DNA of 45,605 nt from Nocardia carnea (GCF_029869215.1 NZ_JARWPM010000135.1:1-45605), one strand, 5' to 3'; counted from the stretch's first letter, positions 1 through 9,021 are shown. Numbers and translations are program-made. Notes: generated by a model from the letters alone, not told the origin.

Positions 1-1
1 T

Positions 2-1831
2 CGTCATATTTTTTTGGATCCGGATCCGGATGCTGGGGTGTCGTTCGGGGAGCGGTCGCGGTTGTTCGGGTTGGCGCGGTCGAGTTGGGCTGATTACGAT
101 CGGTCGCTGATCAGTGCGGGCGGCGGCGTCTACGACCGCACAGTGAAAGCGGTTCCCATCTCTCCCCAGGCCAGGGCGGCGCTCGGCTTGGCCGACGACG
201 TGGTCTCGTTGTCGCCGCCGGAACTGATCCGTGCCATTCTGCTGGCACCGGTGGACTTGTTGTGGAACGGCGGTATCGGCACCTATATCAAGGCGAGCGC
301 CGAAACGAATGCCGATGCCGGCGACAAATCCAACGACGGTGTTCGGGTCGATGCGAACCGGCTGCGGGTGAAGGTTATCGGCGAGGGCGGAAATCTCGGT
401 GTGACGGCGCTGGGGCGGATCGAGTTCTGCCGCAACGGCGGGAAGATGAATACCGACGCGCTGGACAATTCCGCCGGGGTGGATTGCTCCGATCACGAGG
501 TGAACATCAAAGTCCTGCTCGACGGCGTGGTCTCCGCGGGTGAGCTGGATATTGCCGACCGTAATCCGCTGCTCGCGGAAATGACCGACGAAGTCGCGCA
601 ATTGGTGCTGCAGGACAACGTTTCCCAGAATTACCTGATGGGGATTTCCCGGGCCGAATCCGCGCGGATGCTCAATGTGCACCGGCGCCTGATCGAGGAG
701 CTGGAAACCAGCCGGGGCCTGGACCGCGACCTCGAGGCGCTGCCGGCCGATACCGTGCTGAAGCGGCGGCTCGAGGAGGGCGCCGGGCTCACCTCGCCCG
801 AACTCGCCAATCTGCTGGCCCATGTGAAACTCGCGCTCAAAGCCGATCTCTTGGCCGGTGACCTGCCCGACAGCGCGTATTTCGGCGCGCGGCTGCCCGA
901 CTACTTCCCGACCCCGCTACGGGAGCGGTTCGCCGCGGCCATCAAGAAACACCGGCTGCGCCGGGAGATCGTCACCACCATGATCGCCAACGAGGTGGTG
1001 GACTACGGCGGTCTCACCTACACCTTCCGGCTGCAGGAGGAGATCGGCGCCACCGCCACCGATACCGTGCGGGCATTCGCCGCGGTCACCGAGATCTTCG
1101 GGCTGCACGACATCTGGGCGCGGATCCGCGCCGCCGATGCCGGTGTGGGCGTACGCGATCAGCTCGAACTGGAAACCAAACGCACCCTCGACCGGGCGTC
1201 GCGATGGCTGCTCACCAACCGCCCCCAGCCCATCGCCGTGGGTGCGGAGATCAACCGGTACCGCGTGGGTATCCGGGAACTGGCACCGAAGGTGCCGGGC
1301 TGGTTGCGCGGCCACCACGTCACCACACTGACCGATCACGCTGCCGATCTGGTCGCCCACGGCGCGCCGCTCGACCTGGCCACCGAGGTCTTCGGGTTGC
1401 TCCATCTGTTCCCGCTGCTCGATATCGTGGATATCGCCGATATCACCGACCGGTCCGGTGACGAGGTGGGTGCGCTGTACTACGCGCTGAACGAACATCT
1501 CAAGATCGACTGGCTGCTCGAGGCGGTGAGTCATCTGGAACGCGGCGATCGCTGGCACGCGCTGGCCCGGCTCGCCCTGCGCGACGATATGTACAGTTCC
1601 TTGCGTTCGCTCACCCTGGACGTGCTCTCCGGCGGCGACCCGGAGGAGAGCGCGGACGAGAAGATTGCATACTGGGAGTCCAAGAACCAGTCCCGGCTCG
1701 GTCGCGCCCGTGCGGCATTGGCGGAGCTGTTCGAATCCGGAACCCACGATCTCGCCACCCTGTCGGTTGCGGCGCGGCAGGTGCGCAGCATGGTGAGCGG
1801 GGTGGGCGCCCAATCGGAGGTACCACGGTGA
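2..1831 (+). CDS. gdh: NAD-specific glutamate dehydrogenase, large type, C-terminal part
   Basis: This is the C-terminal ~609 residues of the large bacterial NAD-glutamate dehydrogenase, which oxidises glutamate to 2-oxoglutarate and ammonia. The family is usually ~1,600 residues, so about 1,000 residues lie upstream of the window. The reading frame is open from base 2 and gives RHIFLDPDPD followed by SFGERSRLF and SSWADYD, a hallmark stretch of the catalytic domain. The TTG at 14 is internal, not a start. Later segments GGIGTYIK and GEGGNLGVT also fit the family. The helical C-terminal domain runs to the TGA at 1829-1831, which overlaps the GTG of the thioesterase gene (GTGA), so the two are probably translationally coupled. 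The order matches Rv2476c-Rv2475c of M. tuberculosis (recalled). Confidence 0.93.
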   Translation, partial: RHIFLDPDPDAGVSFGERSRLFGLARSSWADYDRSLISAGGGVYDRTVKAVPISPQARAALGLADDVVSLSPPELIRAILLAPVDLLWNGGIGTYIKASAETNADAGDKSNDGVRVDANRLRVKVIGEGGNLGVTALGRIEFCRNGGKMNTDALDNSAGVDCSDHEVNIKVLLDGVVSAGELDIADRNPLLAEMTDEVAQLVLQDNVSQNYLMGISRAESARMLNVHRRLIEELETSRGLDRDLEALPADTVLKRRLEEGAGLTSPELANLLAHVKLALKADLLAGDLPDSAYFGARLPDYFPTPLRERFAAAIKKHRLRREIVTTMIANEVVDYGGLTYTFRLQEEIGATATDTVRAFAAVTEIFGLHDIWARIRAADAGVGVRDQLELETKRTLDRASRWLLTNRPQPIAVGAEINRYRVGIRELAPKVPGWLRGHHVTTLTDHAADLVAHGAPLDLATEVFGLLHLFPLLDIVDIADITDRSGDEVGALYYALNEHLKIDWLLEAVSHLERGDRWHALARLALRDDMYSSLRSLTLDVLSGGDPEESADEKIAYWESKNQSRLGRARAALAELFESGTHDLATLSVAARQVRSMVSGVGAQSEVPR

Positions 1832-2298
1832 CAAAGGCAATTCCGGGCGATGTGGCGGATGTCGAGGCGGCGGCCGCCCCGGCGCCCCGCTTTCACACCG
1901 CCGTGCATGTGCGCTGGTCCGATATGGATGTATTCCAGCACGTCAACCATGCCCGCATGGTGACGCTGCTGGAAGAAGCCCGGATCCCGTGGCTGTTCGA
2001 AGACGACCGGCCCACCGTGGCGCTGCGCAACGGCTGCGTCCTGGCGGATCTACACGTCAAATATCGCGGTCAGTTGCGGCACGAAGACACTCCGCTCGAT
2101 ATCGCCATGTGGATCGAGCAGTTGCGGGCCGTCGATTTCACCGTCGCCTACGAGGTACGCGCCGCCGGGGCCGCCCCCGGCTCGCCGGCGGCGGTCACCG
2201 CCACTACCCAGCTGGCCGCCTTCGATATCGAAACCCAGCGCCTGCGCAGGCTCACCGGACCGGAAAGGGAGTATCTCGCCCAGTGGATGCCCGCCTGA
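1828..2298 (+). CDS. Acyl-CoA thioesterase, hot-dog (4HBT) fold
   Basis: A 156-residue protein with the typical 4HBT motif near residues 26-50: VRWSDMDVFQHVNHARM, followed by LLEEAR. The Asp in this stretch is the usual catalytic residue of YbgC/FcbC-type thioesterases, which hydrolyse acyl-CoA esters in the cytoplasm; the substrate cannot be told from sequence. The start is GTG, overlapping the stop of the glutamate dehydrogenase gene by four bases, so the genes form an operon. The first ~20 residues are Ala-rich and precede the fold. It corresponds in position and type to M. tuberculosis Rv2475c. Confidence 0.85.
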   Translation: MTKAIPGDVADVEAAAAPAPRFHTAVHVRWSDMDVFQHVNHARMVTLLEEARIPWLFEDDRPTVALRNGCVLADLHVKYRGQLRHEDTPLDIAMWIEQLRAVDFTVAYEVRAAGAAPGSPAAVTATTQLAAFDIETQRLRRLTGPEREYLAQWMPA

Positions 2299-2359
2299 GC
2301 AGGCCGGGTCCGAAAGTGGACAGGCGACAGCTTCACCCGAGTACGGGGTTCGTGAATTC

Positions 2360-3028
2360 GTGATATCCGATCAGCGCACCCTCTCCGTGCCGGATCCGGC
2401 GGAGCGCGAGAACCTGGCGACCTTCCTCACCCGCGCCCAGCGGCTCGACCCGGCGACAGTGGTGCGGTTGCGGCGGCGCGGGCAAGGGCTGGTGGCCGCC
2501 TGGGTCGCCACCGGGTTCGAGGCGCTGGCCACCCGCACGATCGGCGCGGAACTCGTGGCCGACGATGTGACAGTGGGCGCCGAAACGATCCTGGCCGCCC
2601 TGAGCTCACCGGGCCCGATCGACCTCGGTTACTCCATGGATTCCGCGTGGCGCGGCGCCCTGCCCCCCGCCACCGGGTTCGGGCATATCGACGATTTACC
2701 CGCCCGGACGCTGGTCGAGCTGGCCGAACGCGGTGCCGATCTGGCGAAGGAGCACGGCTCCGGCCATGGTCCACCGGCCTCGCTGCTCGACCAGACGGTG
2801 ATCACCGTATCGGCCGAGCACGACCGGGTACAGATCCCGATGCGGGTGGTGTTCGCCCTCACCTCCATGGACTTCATCCCGCATTCCGGCGACCGAGCCG
2901 AACCGAACCGGATCCCGCCCGGCGAACTGGTCCGGGTACGCGCGAGCCGGACCTGGCTGCGCCTCGACGCCCGCTACGGTTCCGTGGCCAGGCGCCGCGC
3001 GGGCAGCCTCTCGCTGACGCCTCGATAG
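2360..3028 (+). CDS. Conserved actinobacterial hypothetical protein (Rv2474c-like)
   Basis: A 222-residue soluble protein of unknown function starting at GTG 2360 (MISDQRTLSVPD). There is no signal peptide or membrane segment. The N-terminal half is helical with Arg-rich stretches (VVRLRRRGQGLVAAW). The C-terminal half has beta-type segments (VQIPMRVVFALTSMDFIP) and ends in RLDARYGSVARRRAG. Its place after the glutamate dehydrogenase and thioesterase genes matches Rv2474c of M. tuberculosis. It lies 61 bp downstream of the thioesterase gene and is probably in the same transcript. It converges with the HNH gene over only 14 bp. No enzymatic motif was recognised. Confidence 0.75.
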   Translation: MISDQRTLSVPDPAERENLATFLTRAQRLDPATVVRLRRRGQGLVAAWVATGFEALATRTIGAELVADDVTVGAETILAALSSPGPIDLGYSMDSAWRGALPPATGFGHIDDLPARTLVELAERGADLAKEHGSGHGPPASLLDQTVITVSAEHDRVQIPMRVVFALTSMDFIPHSGDRAEPNRIPPGELVRVRASRTWLRLDARYGSVARRRAGSLSLTPR

Positions 3029-3042
3029 GACCGCCGCGCCGG

Positions 3043-3774
3043 CTACGCAGCGCCCTCGCCGAGGTACTGCAACCAGGCCGGGTCGAGTTCGTTGACCGTG
3101 GACAGCAGGCGCCAGTGCGGGCCTTTCGGGGAGATCAGGGGGGCGCGCAGGGTCCAGCCGAGTTCGCTGAGCAGTTTGTCGGCTTTGCGGTGGTTACAGG
3201 GGGCGCAGCTCGCGACGCAGTTTTCCCAGCTGTGTTCGCCGCCGCGGCTGCGGGGGATCACGTGATCGATGGTTTCGGCCTTGCCGCCGCAGTAGCCGCA
3301 GCGGTAGCGGTCGCGTTGCATGAGGGCGGCGCGGGTCATCGGGACCCGGGCGCGGTAGGGGACACGCACGTAGGTACGTAGGCGGATGACCGAGGGAATG
3401 CTGACGGTGGCGCCGGCGGAATGCAGGACCGGGCCGGTGGGATCGTGGTGGACCGCGTCGGCCTTATCGCAGACCAGCAGGACGATCGCGCGGCGTGCGG
3501 TGAGCGCGGTGAGCGGCTCGTAGGTGGCGTTGAGCAGCAGGACGCGGCGTTTCAGCCAGCTGATCGACTGCGGGGGGTGGAGCTTGGCGGCGGATTCGCC
3601 GCGGGAATGAACAGAATCGGTATCGGTGGCGGTCTCGGAGTTGTGCCGAGTGACCGCATGATCGGACAACAATTGCAGCGGAGGAGCCCCCGACCCACGA
3701 GCGTGGACGTCGGCGGGCTTCAGTTGTCGGTGGCGTATCGCCTCCGGTGATCGGGCGCCGGTCCGTTGCTTCAT
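3043..3774 (-). CDS. HNH endonuclease family protein (Rv2469c-like)
   Basis: A 243-residue protein. The HNH zinc-nuclease module lies at about residues 160-215: CGYCGG, then IDHVIPRSRGG, then ENCVASCAPCN. The two CxxC pairs bind zinc and the DH...N...N residues form the catalytic beta-beta-alpha site. A conserved region before it (LLNATYEPLTALTARRAIVLL) is typical of the actinobacterial family that includes Rv2469c. The first ~70 residues are low in conserved features, and a later start near residue 75 is possible. The gene is transcribed divergently from glbO. A DNA-cleaving role is inferred from the motif; the biological target is unknown. Confidence 0.85.
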   Translation of the reverse strand: MKQRTGARSPEAIRHRQLKPADVHARGSGAPPLQLLSDHAVTRHNSETATDTDSVHSRGESAAKLHPPQSISWLKRRVLLLNATYEPLTALTARRAIVLLVCDKADAVHHDPTGPVLHSAGATVSIPSVIRLRTYVRVPYRARVPMTRAALMQRDRYRCGYCGGKAETIDHVIPRSRGGEHSWENCVASCAPCNHRKADKLLSELGWTLRAPLISPKGPHWRLLSTVNELDPAWLQYLGEGAA

Positions 3775-4056
3775 GTCGACCCCAAATTCTGCGTTTCAAG
3801 ATCATGTGGTATCTCGCCGGGAGACAAGACCCAGTTGACCATGGAAAGCCCCGCAGTGCACGGTTATTTTGCACAATGGCTGGTTAACTGTCGCTGAAGC
3901 GACGCCCGAGGTCAACGCCTCGGTGGGCCTTCCGGTCATATCCGCCGTCTACGGCCGGCCACGACACTGCCGGCGCCGGGATACGGATCACCGGATCTGC
4001 GAACCCACGGCGCGGCGGGCACAATGGACGGCGCATCCAGCGAAACGAGAGGGTTC
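3775..4056. promoter_or_regulatory. Divergent promoter region between HNH gene and glbO
   Basis: 282 bp between two divergent genes. It is less GC-rich near 3780-3890, where a spaced inverted repeat GTGCA (3856-3860) and TGCAC (3870-3874) brackets an A/T-rich centre. I see no convincing gene here; the open frame at 3869 lacks a ribosome site and protein-like composition. Confidence 0.35.
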
Positions 4057-4488
4057 ATGAATTCGGGTATTCCGGCTGCCGGCGATCCGGCCGGCGAACA
4101 GGCCACGATCTCCTTCTACGACGCTGTCGGTGGGGAGGAGACCTTCCACCGGCTGGTGGCCACGTTCTACCGCGAGGTCGCCGCCGACGAGGTGCTGCGG
4201 CCGATGTACCCCGAACAGGATCTGGGCCCCGCCGAACGCCGGTTGCGGATGTTCCTGGAGCAGTACTGGGGCGGCCCCCGCACCTACTCCGACGAACGCG
4301 GCCATCCCCGGCTGCGCATGCGCCATATGCCCTTCGAGATCGGCCCCGTCCAGCGCGACGCCTGGCTGCGCTGTATGCGGATCGCGGTCGCCGAGATCGA
4401 ACCGGAAGTCCTCGACGACGCCCACCGCCGCCAGCTGCTGGACTACCTGGAAATGGCCGCGAACTCCCTGATGAACGCCACCTGGTGA
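4057..4488 (+). CDS. glbO: Truncated haemoglobin, group II (trHbO)
   Basis: A 143-residue globin of the trHbO type, which binds O2 at haem and is associated with the membrane and respiratory chain in mycobacteria. The core FYDAVGG, then [16 protein letters not shown], then GHPRLRMRH closely follows M. tuberculosis GlbO. The distal Tyr, the G8 Trp and the proximal His of the RMRH segment are present. I chose ATG 4057 because GAGAGGG lies just upstream; ATG 4024 is in frame but has no ribosome site. The chosen start gives a ~16-residue N-terminal extension compared with the 128-residue M. tuberculosis protein. It sits beside a CtaJ-like gene, consistent with a respiratory context. Confidence 0.93.
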   Translation: MNSGIPAAGDPAGEQATISFYDAVGGEETFHRLVATFYREVAADEVLRPMYPEQDLGPAERRLRMFLEQYWGGPRTYSDERGHPRLRMRHMPFEIGPVQRDAWLRCMRIAVAEIEPEVLDDAHRRQLLDYLEMAANSLMNATW

Positions 4489-4546
4489 GGCACGAACACA
4501 ACACCGGTGCACCATCTACTACAGAGGATCGTCTACCTTTATTGGC

Positions 4547-4840
4547 GTGAGCATTCTCGAGACAGTGGCGGTTTTCGCCGGTATCCCGCTGGGGATCTAC
4601 CTCATAATCGCTGGTTTGTCGTATCTCGGTAAGCCGCTGCCCGGTGAGAAGCCGGTTCACTTCGATATGAGCAAGAAGTGGACCTCCGCGCCGGTGCTGT
4701 GGAGTGCTACCGACGAGGTCACCGGGCACGGTCATTCCTACGATGCCGGTGAGTCGCCGCATGGTTCGCATGTGGCGTTCGACGCCCTCGAATCCCCCAA
4801 GGAAGCGCTGATCGGAGGCCGGGCAAGTGGCAAGTACTAA
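4547..4840 (+). CDS. Small membrane protein, probable aa3 cytochrome oxidase subunit CtaJ-like
   Basis: A 97-residue protein with one membrane helix at about residues 5-27 (VAVFAGIPLGIYLIIAGLS) and a polar C-terminal part (LGKPLPGEKPVHFDMSKKW). The position, beside glbO and upstream of a DUF5130-type gene, is that of the small accessory subunit of the mycobacterial III2IV2 respiratory supercomplex (CtaJ, M. smegmatis MSMEG_4693 as I recall it). The start is GTG 4547. A purine-rich AGAGGA lies at 4522-4527, farther away than usual. It overlaps the next gene by 14 bases, so the two are co-translated. The CtaJ assignment rests on size, topology and context, not on a computed alignment. Confidence 0.6.
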   Translation: MSILETVAVFAGIPLGIYLIIAGLSYLGKPLPGEKPVHFDMSKKWTSAPVLWSATDEVTGHGHSYDAGESPHGSHVAFDALESPKEALIGGRASGKY

Positions 4841-5291
4841 ATGGCCCGCGGTGGTCGAGTCCGAACTGCCGCACGGATACGCGATCACCAGCAGCGGCCG
4901 GGTTTCCGGGGTGCACGAGGCCGGTGACGTGTTCAAGGAGGCCCCGTTCGACAACAACGAGCGGCTGGCCATGGACAATGTGCTCACCGAGGCCACCCGC
5001 GCCACCAAGGTGCGGTTCAACGTCTTCATCGGCGACCTCGGCCCCGACGCCGGTGCCGCGGTGGACGCCCTGTTCCCCACCACTCCGGAGGCGGCGCGTT
5101 CGGTGCTCATCGCCGTCTCCCCGAACGATCATGCCGTCGAGGTGCGCTCCGGCCGCGAGGGGGCCGATCGCGCCAACGACCGGGTGTGCCAGCTCGGGGT
5201 TACCGCCGCGCTGAGTTCGCTGCGGCAGGGTGAACTGATCGACGGGCTGGTCTCGGCGATCCGGGTGATGGCGGCGGCCATCGGCCGCTGA
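4827..5291 (+). CDS. DUF5130-type conserved protein (Rv2468c-like)
   Basis: A 154-residue protein of unknown function. It begins at GTG 4827, inside the end of the CtaJ-like gene, with GGAGG at 4814-4818 at good spacing. The body contains FNVFIGDLGPD and VLIAVSPNDHAVEVRSG, resembling the thin beta-sheet core of TPM-like proteins. It ends in a helical segment (LIDGLVSAIRVMAAAIG). There is no clear signal peptide. The gene corresponds to Rv2468c of M. tuberculosis by position. Coupling to a predicted cytochrome oxidase subunit suggests a respiratory or envelope role (inference). Confidence 0.7.
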   Translation: MASTKWPAVVESELPHGYAITSSGRVSGVHEAGDVFKEAPFDNNERLAMDNVLTEATRATKVRFNVFIGDLGPDAGAAVDALFPTTPEAARSVLIAVSPNDHAVEVRSGREGADRANDRVCQLGVTAALSSLRQGELIDGLVSAIRVMAAAIGR

Positions 5292-5418
5292 CCGGGCAGG
5301 AGCGAGCCAGGCCCGAGGGCGGCCGCGCAGCGTAACCACGCAGGGCTCTCGCTCATGCCCGATAGACACAGCGCCGTCCGCGGGCGGCGTTCCGGGAGCG
5401 CTCGCTACCGACGAGAAA

Positions 5419-5446
5419 GGGGCGTCCACCAGATGGTGGACGCCCC
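5419..5446. terminator. Bidirectional hairpin terminator
   Basis: A perfect 12-bp stem, GGGGCGTCCACC (5419-5430) and GGTGGACGCCCC (5435-5446), with a 4-nt loop AGAT. It lies between the convergent DUF5130-type gene (ends 5291) and pepN (ends 5461) and can serve both strands. The U-tract is weak, as is common in actinobacteria. Confidence 0.8.
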
Positions 5447-5460
5447 TGTCGTCGTTTCGG

Positions 5461-8031
5461 TCAGGAGATATCGAAGGCGCGGGCGCGCAGCGAGCGCTCG
5501 ATACCCGCTTTCCCCTCGCTCACCAGGCGCCGCAGCGCGGGCGGATGGTCGGCGGCGAGGAATTCGTCGGCCCGGGCTACGGCTTCTTCGCTGATATCCC
5601 AGGCTGGATACAGCCCGATCACCACCGTCTGCGCGACCTCGCTGGACCGGCGTTCCCATACCGCGGGGATCTCCGCGAAATACCGCTCCACGAAGGGCTG
5701 CAGCAAAGCTTCTTGCCCGGCGGGGGCGAAGCCGTTGACGATCGACCGCGCGGTGATATTGGGCACCGAATCGTCTTCCAGCACGGTCGCCCAGGCCGAT
5801 TGTTTGACCTCGGCGATCGGGCGGGCTGTGGCGGCGGTGGCGGCCTGCCGGCGCCCGGCGGCGGTTTCGTCGTTGCGCAACTCCGCGTCGATGACCGGGG
5901 TGGTGCCGGCGCTGTCCGCGTCGACCTCTCCGGCGGCGGCGAGTGCGGTGAGCAGCCGCCAGCGCAGGTCGGTATCGACGGTGAGTCCGGGCAGGCCCAC
6001 CCCGGCGGGGTCGCCGTCGAGCAGTTCGCGCAGCACTTCGGTATGCCAGGGGGACAGCTTCGCACCGGTCAGGGCGTTGACGAACGCCAGCTGGTGGTCC
6101 GAGCCGGCTTCGGCTTCGCGGGCCAGCTCGAGCAGGCGGTTCGCGTAGTCCTGCCAGCCGGTGGTATCGGCCCATTCCGGGTCGGCGTAGCTGCGCAGGG
6201 CCGTATTGGCCTGCATGAGCAGCCGCTGCACCACACCGATCTCGGTTTCCGCGCCGATCCCGCGCTGTACCAGGGCCACGAAATCACGGGCCCGGAATTC
6301 GGCCTGCCGGGTCATTTCCCAGGCCGCCGACCAGGCCAGGGTGCGTGGCAGGGGTTCGGCGATATCGGCGATGTGGTTGATCAGGACGTCGAGCGAATCG
6401 GGGTCCAGCCGGACCGAACAGTAGGTGAGGTCGTCGTCGTTGATCAGCACGAATTTGCCGCGTGGTACGCCGACGAGTTCGCCGACCTCGGTGCGTTCGG
6501 CGGCGGCGAGGTCGAGTTCCACCCGTTTCGTGCGGACGAGCTTGCCCTCTCGATCGTCGTAGACGCCGATGGCCAGCCGATGTACGCGCTGTTCACCGGC
6601 TCCGGGCGCCGCGCCCTCCTGGATCACGGCGAACGAGGTGAAGGTACCGTCGGCGCCGACCTCGAAATCGGGCCGCAGAATATTGAGACCGGTGGTCTTG
6701 AGCCACTGCGCGCCCCAGTCCGAGAGATCCCGGCCGGAGGACTTCTCCAGGGCCGCCAGCAGGTCGTCGAAGGTGGCGTTGCCATAGGCGTGCTCGGCGA
6801 AGTAGGCGCGCAGCCCGGCCAGGAACGGTTCCAGCCCGACGTAGGCGACCAGCTGTTTGAGCACGCTCGCGCCCTTGGCATAGGTGATGCCGTCGAAATT
6901 GACCTCGACCGCGGCCAGATCGGGGATATCGGCGGCGATCGGATGGGTGGAGGGCAACTGGTCCTGCCGGTACGCCCAAGATTTCTCGACGTTGGCGAAG
7001 GTGGTCCAGGCGCTGGTGTATTCGGTGGCCTCGGCCTGGCACAGTACGGAGGCGAAGGTCGCGAACGATTCGTTCAGCCACAGATCGTCCCACCACTTCA
7101 TGGTGACCAGATCGCCGAACCACATATGCGCCATCTCGTGCAGCACAGTTTCCGCGCGCCGCTCGTAGGAGGCCCGGGTGACCTTGGAACGGAAGACGTA
7201 GTCCTCCAGGAACGTCACCGCACCGGCGTTCTCCATGGCGCCGGCATTGAACTCCGGGACGAACAACTGGTCGTACTTGCCGAAGGCATAGGGGACGCCG
7301 AAGTTCTTGTGATAGAAACCGAAACCCTGTTTGGTCTCGGTGAACAGCCGGTCGGCGTCCATGAATTCGGCAAGCGAGGCGCGGCAGTAGATACCGAGCG
7401 GGATGGTGCCGTGCTCATCGGTGTACGTATCGGTCCATTCGGCGTACGGACCGGCGATCAGCGCCACCAGATAGGTGCTCATGAGCGGGGTGGTGGCGAA
7501 CCGGTGCCGCCCGCCTTCGGAGCTGCCGGCGCCGTTGGAGACGACCTTCCAGTCGGCCGGTGCGGTGACCTCGATATCGAAGGTGGCCTTGAGATCGGGC
7601 TGGTCGAAGCAGGCGAACATCCGTTTGGCGTCGGCGGTCTCGAACTGGGAGTACAGGTAGACCGCGTCGTCGGCGGGGTCGACGAACCGGTGCAGGCCCT
7701 CGCCGGTATGCGAGTACTCGCAGTCGGCCTCCACCACGAGTTCGTTGCGTTCGGCCAGGTCGGGCAGGGTGATCCCGGTGGACTCGTCGTATTCGGCGAT
7801 ATCGAGGGGCTTTCCGTTGAGTACCGCCGAACGGATACCGCGGGCCACGATATCGATGAAGGTCTGCGAACCCGGTTTCGCGGTGAAGGTGACCGTACTG
7901 CGCGAGAAGAACGTCTGTTCGCCCGGTTTCCCCGCCCCGTCTGTGAGGTCGAGGTCGATGCGGTAGTTCTCGACCGAGACGACGCCGGCGCGTTCGATCG
8001 CCTGTTCGCGGGTGAGGTTCGGTGCGGACAT
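5461..8031 (-). CDS. pepN: Aminopeptidase N (M1 family zinc metallopeptidase)
   Basis: An 856-residue M1 aminopeptidase that removes N-terminal residues from peptides in the cytoplasm. The exopeptidase motif GAMEN is at residues 264-268 and the zinc site HEMAHMWFGD begins at His298 (H298, E299, H302, with E321 in NESFA). The C-terminal ERAP1-like helical domain is complete, so the length is normal for the family. The frame stays open far upstream, but the start is set at ATG 8031 (MSAPNLTREQA) because AGGAG lies just upstream at 8036-8040 and homologues begin here. It is divergent from purC. The order matches Rv2467. Confidence 0.96.
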   Translation of the reverse strand: MSAPNLTREQAIERAGVVSVENYRIDLDLTDGAGKPGEQTFFSRSTVTFTAKPGSQTFIDIVARGIRSAVLNGKPLDIAEYDESTGITLPDLAERNELVVEADCEYSHTGEGLHRFVDPADDAVYLYSQFETADAKRMFACFDQPDLKATFDIEVTAPADWKVVSNGAGSSEGGRHRFATTPLMSTYLVALIAGPYAEWTDTYTDEHGTIPLGIYCRASLAEFMDADRLFTETKQGFGFYHKNFGVPYAFGKYDQLFVPEFNAGAMENAGAVTFLEDYVFRSKVTRASYERRAETVLHEMAHMWFGDLVTMKWWDDLWLNESFATFASVLCQAEATEYTSAWTTFANVEKSWAYRQDQLPSTHPIAADIPDLAAVEVNFDGITYAKGASVLKQLVAYVGLEPFLAGLRAYFAEHAYGNATFDDLLAALEKSSGRDLSDWGAQWLKTTGLNILRPDFEVGADGTFTSFAVIQEGAAPGAGEQRVHRLAIGVYDDREGKLVRTKRVELDLAAAERTEVGELVGVPRGKFVLINDDDLTYCSVRLDPDSLDVLINHIADIAEPLPRTLAWSAAWEMTRQAEFRARDFVALVQRGIGAETEIGVVQRLLMQANTALRSYADPEWADTTGWQDYANRLLELAREAEAGSDHQLAFVNALTGAKLSPWHTEVLRELLDGDPAGVGLPGLTVDTDLRWRLLTALAAAGEVDADSAGTTPVIDAELRNDETAAGRRQAATAATARPIAEVKQSAWATVLEDDSVPNITARSIVNGFAPAGQEALLQPFVERYFAEIPAVWERRSSEVAQTVVIGLYPAWDISEEAVARADEFLAADHPPALRRLVSEGKAGIERSLRARAFDIS

Positions 8032-8118
8032 CGGGCTCCTTCGTTGACACAGGTGTGAGGGCACAGAGGTACGGGCACGGGCGTTGTCCACAATGCCACG
8101 TCGGTAAGGTTTGCTTGC

Positions 8119-8140
8119 AGTGAAGTCGATCGGCTTCACT
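8119..8140. promoter_or_regulatory. Palindrome in the pepN-purC intergenic region
   Basis: A 22-bp inverted repeat: AGTGAAG, then TCGATCGG, then CTTCACT. It is symmetrical except for one base pair, and its centre CGATCG is itself a palindrome. It lies 32 bp before the purC start and 88 bp from the pepN start, in a region with no other gene. It looks like an operator for a dimeric regulator; the regulator is unknown. Confidence 0.45.
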
Positions 8141-8172
8141 CCAGTCGAGGACCAGAGGATCGGAGCCGCCAC

Positions 8173-8997
8173 GTGAAGCATGTGCACGCCGGAAAGGTGC
8201 GCGACCTGTACACCGACGGCGACACGCTGCTGCTGGTCGCCTCGGACCGGGTGTCGGTCTACGACGTCTCGCTGCCCACCCCGATCCCGGACAAGGGCAC
8301 ATTGCTGACGCAACTGTCCAACTGGTGGTTCGAGTTCTTCGCCGATATCCCCAACCACGTGCTGTCCACCACTGATGTACCGGCCGAGTTCGCCGGGCGG
8401 GCGGTACGGGTGAAGCCCTTGAAGATGGTGCTGGTGGAGTGCGTGGCCCGCGGGTACCTGGTGGGGTCGGGCTGGAAGGAATACCAGCGCAGCGGGTCGG
8501 TGTGCGGGGTGGAGCTGCCGGCCGGGCTGCAGGAGGGGGACCGGCTGCCCGAGCCGATCTTCACGCCGACCACGAAGGTGTCCGATACCGGCCACGACGA
8601 GCCCATGACGTTCGATCAGGTGGTCGAGCAGGAGGGGCGGGAGATCGCCGAGCGACTGCGCGACCGCACCCTCGACCTGTACACCCGCGGCGCGGCGCAC
8701 GCCGCCGAACGGGGCGTGATCATCGCCGACACCAAGGTCGAATTCGGCTGGGACGGTGATGTTCTCACGCTCGGCGACGAGCTGCTGACCTCCGATTCGT
8801 CCCGGTTCTGGCCGGCCGCGGACTGGGCACCCGGCCGCCCGCAGCGCTCCTTCGACAAACAGTTCGTCCGGGATTGGGCTACCTCGACCGGCTGGGACAA
8901 GGAACCCCCCGGCCCGGAGATCCCGGCCGATATCGTCGCCGCCACCCGGGACAAATACATCGAAGCCTACGAATTGATCACCGGCCGCACCTGGTGA
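8173..8997 (+). CDS. purC: Phosphoribosylaminoimidazole-succinocarboxamide synthase (SAICAR synthetase)
   Basis: A 274-residue enzyme of purine synthesis that joins CAIR and aspartate with ATP to form SAICAR. Family motifs are present: GKVRDLY near the N-terminus, LLVASDRVSVYDV, IPDKG, VECVARGYLVGSGW, and IADTKVEFGW. The C-terminus LGDELLTSDSSRFWP is complete. The start is GTG 8173, with CGGAG at 8161-8165. The leader before GKVRDLY is only ~7 residues, shorter than in many homologues, and no upstream ATG or GTG start was found. In M. tuberculosis purC is elsewhere (Rv0780), so its place here is a local gene-order difference. Confidence 0.94.
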   Translation: MKHVHAGKVRDLYTDGDTLLLVASDRVSVYDVSLPTPIPDKGTLLTQLSNWWFEFFADIPNHVLSTTDVPAEFAGRAVRVKPLKMVLVECVARGYLVGSGWKEYQRSGSVCGVELPAGLQEGDRLPEPIFTPTTKVSDTGHDEPMTFDQVVEQEGREIAERLRDRTLDLYTRGAAHAAERGVIIADTKVEFGWDGDVLTLGDELLTSDSSRFWPAADWAPGRPQRSFDKQFVRDWATSTGWDKEPPGPEIPADIVAATRDKYIEAYELITGRTW

Positions 8998-9021
8998 GCG
9001 TGCGACCGGCAGGGCTCGCCC

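Noticed and set aside
5545..8058. 837-residue plus-strand open frame opposite pepN
   Set aside because: It is antisense to a clear M1 aminopeptidase; the translation is Gly/Arg/His-rich without domains, as expected of a GC-rich shadow frame.
8032..8700. N-terminal extension of the pepN frame
   Set aside because: It runs antisense through purC; the pepN start at 8031 has a good ribosome site and matches the family start.
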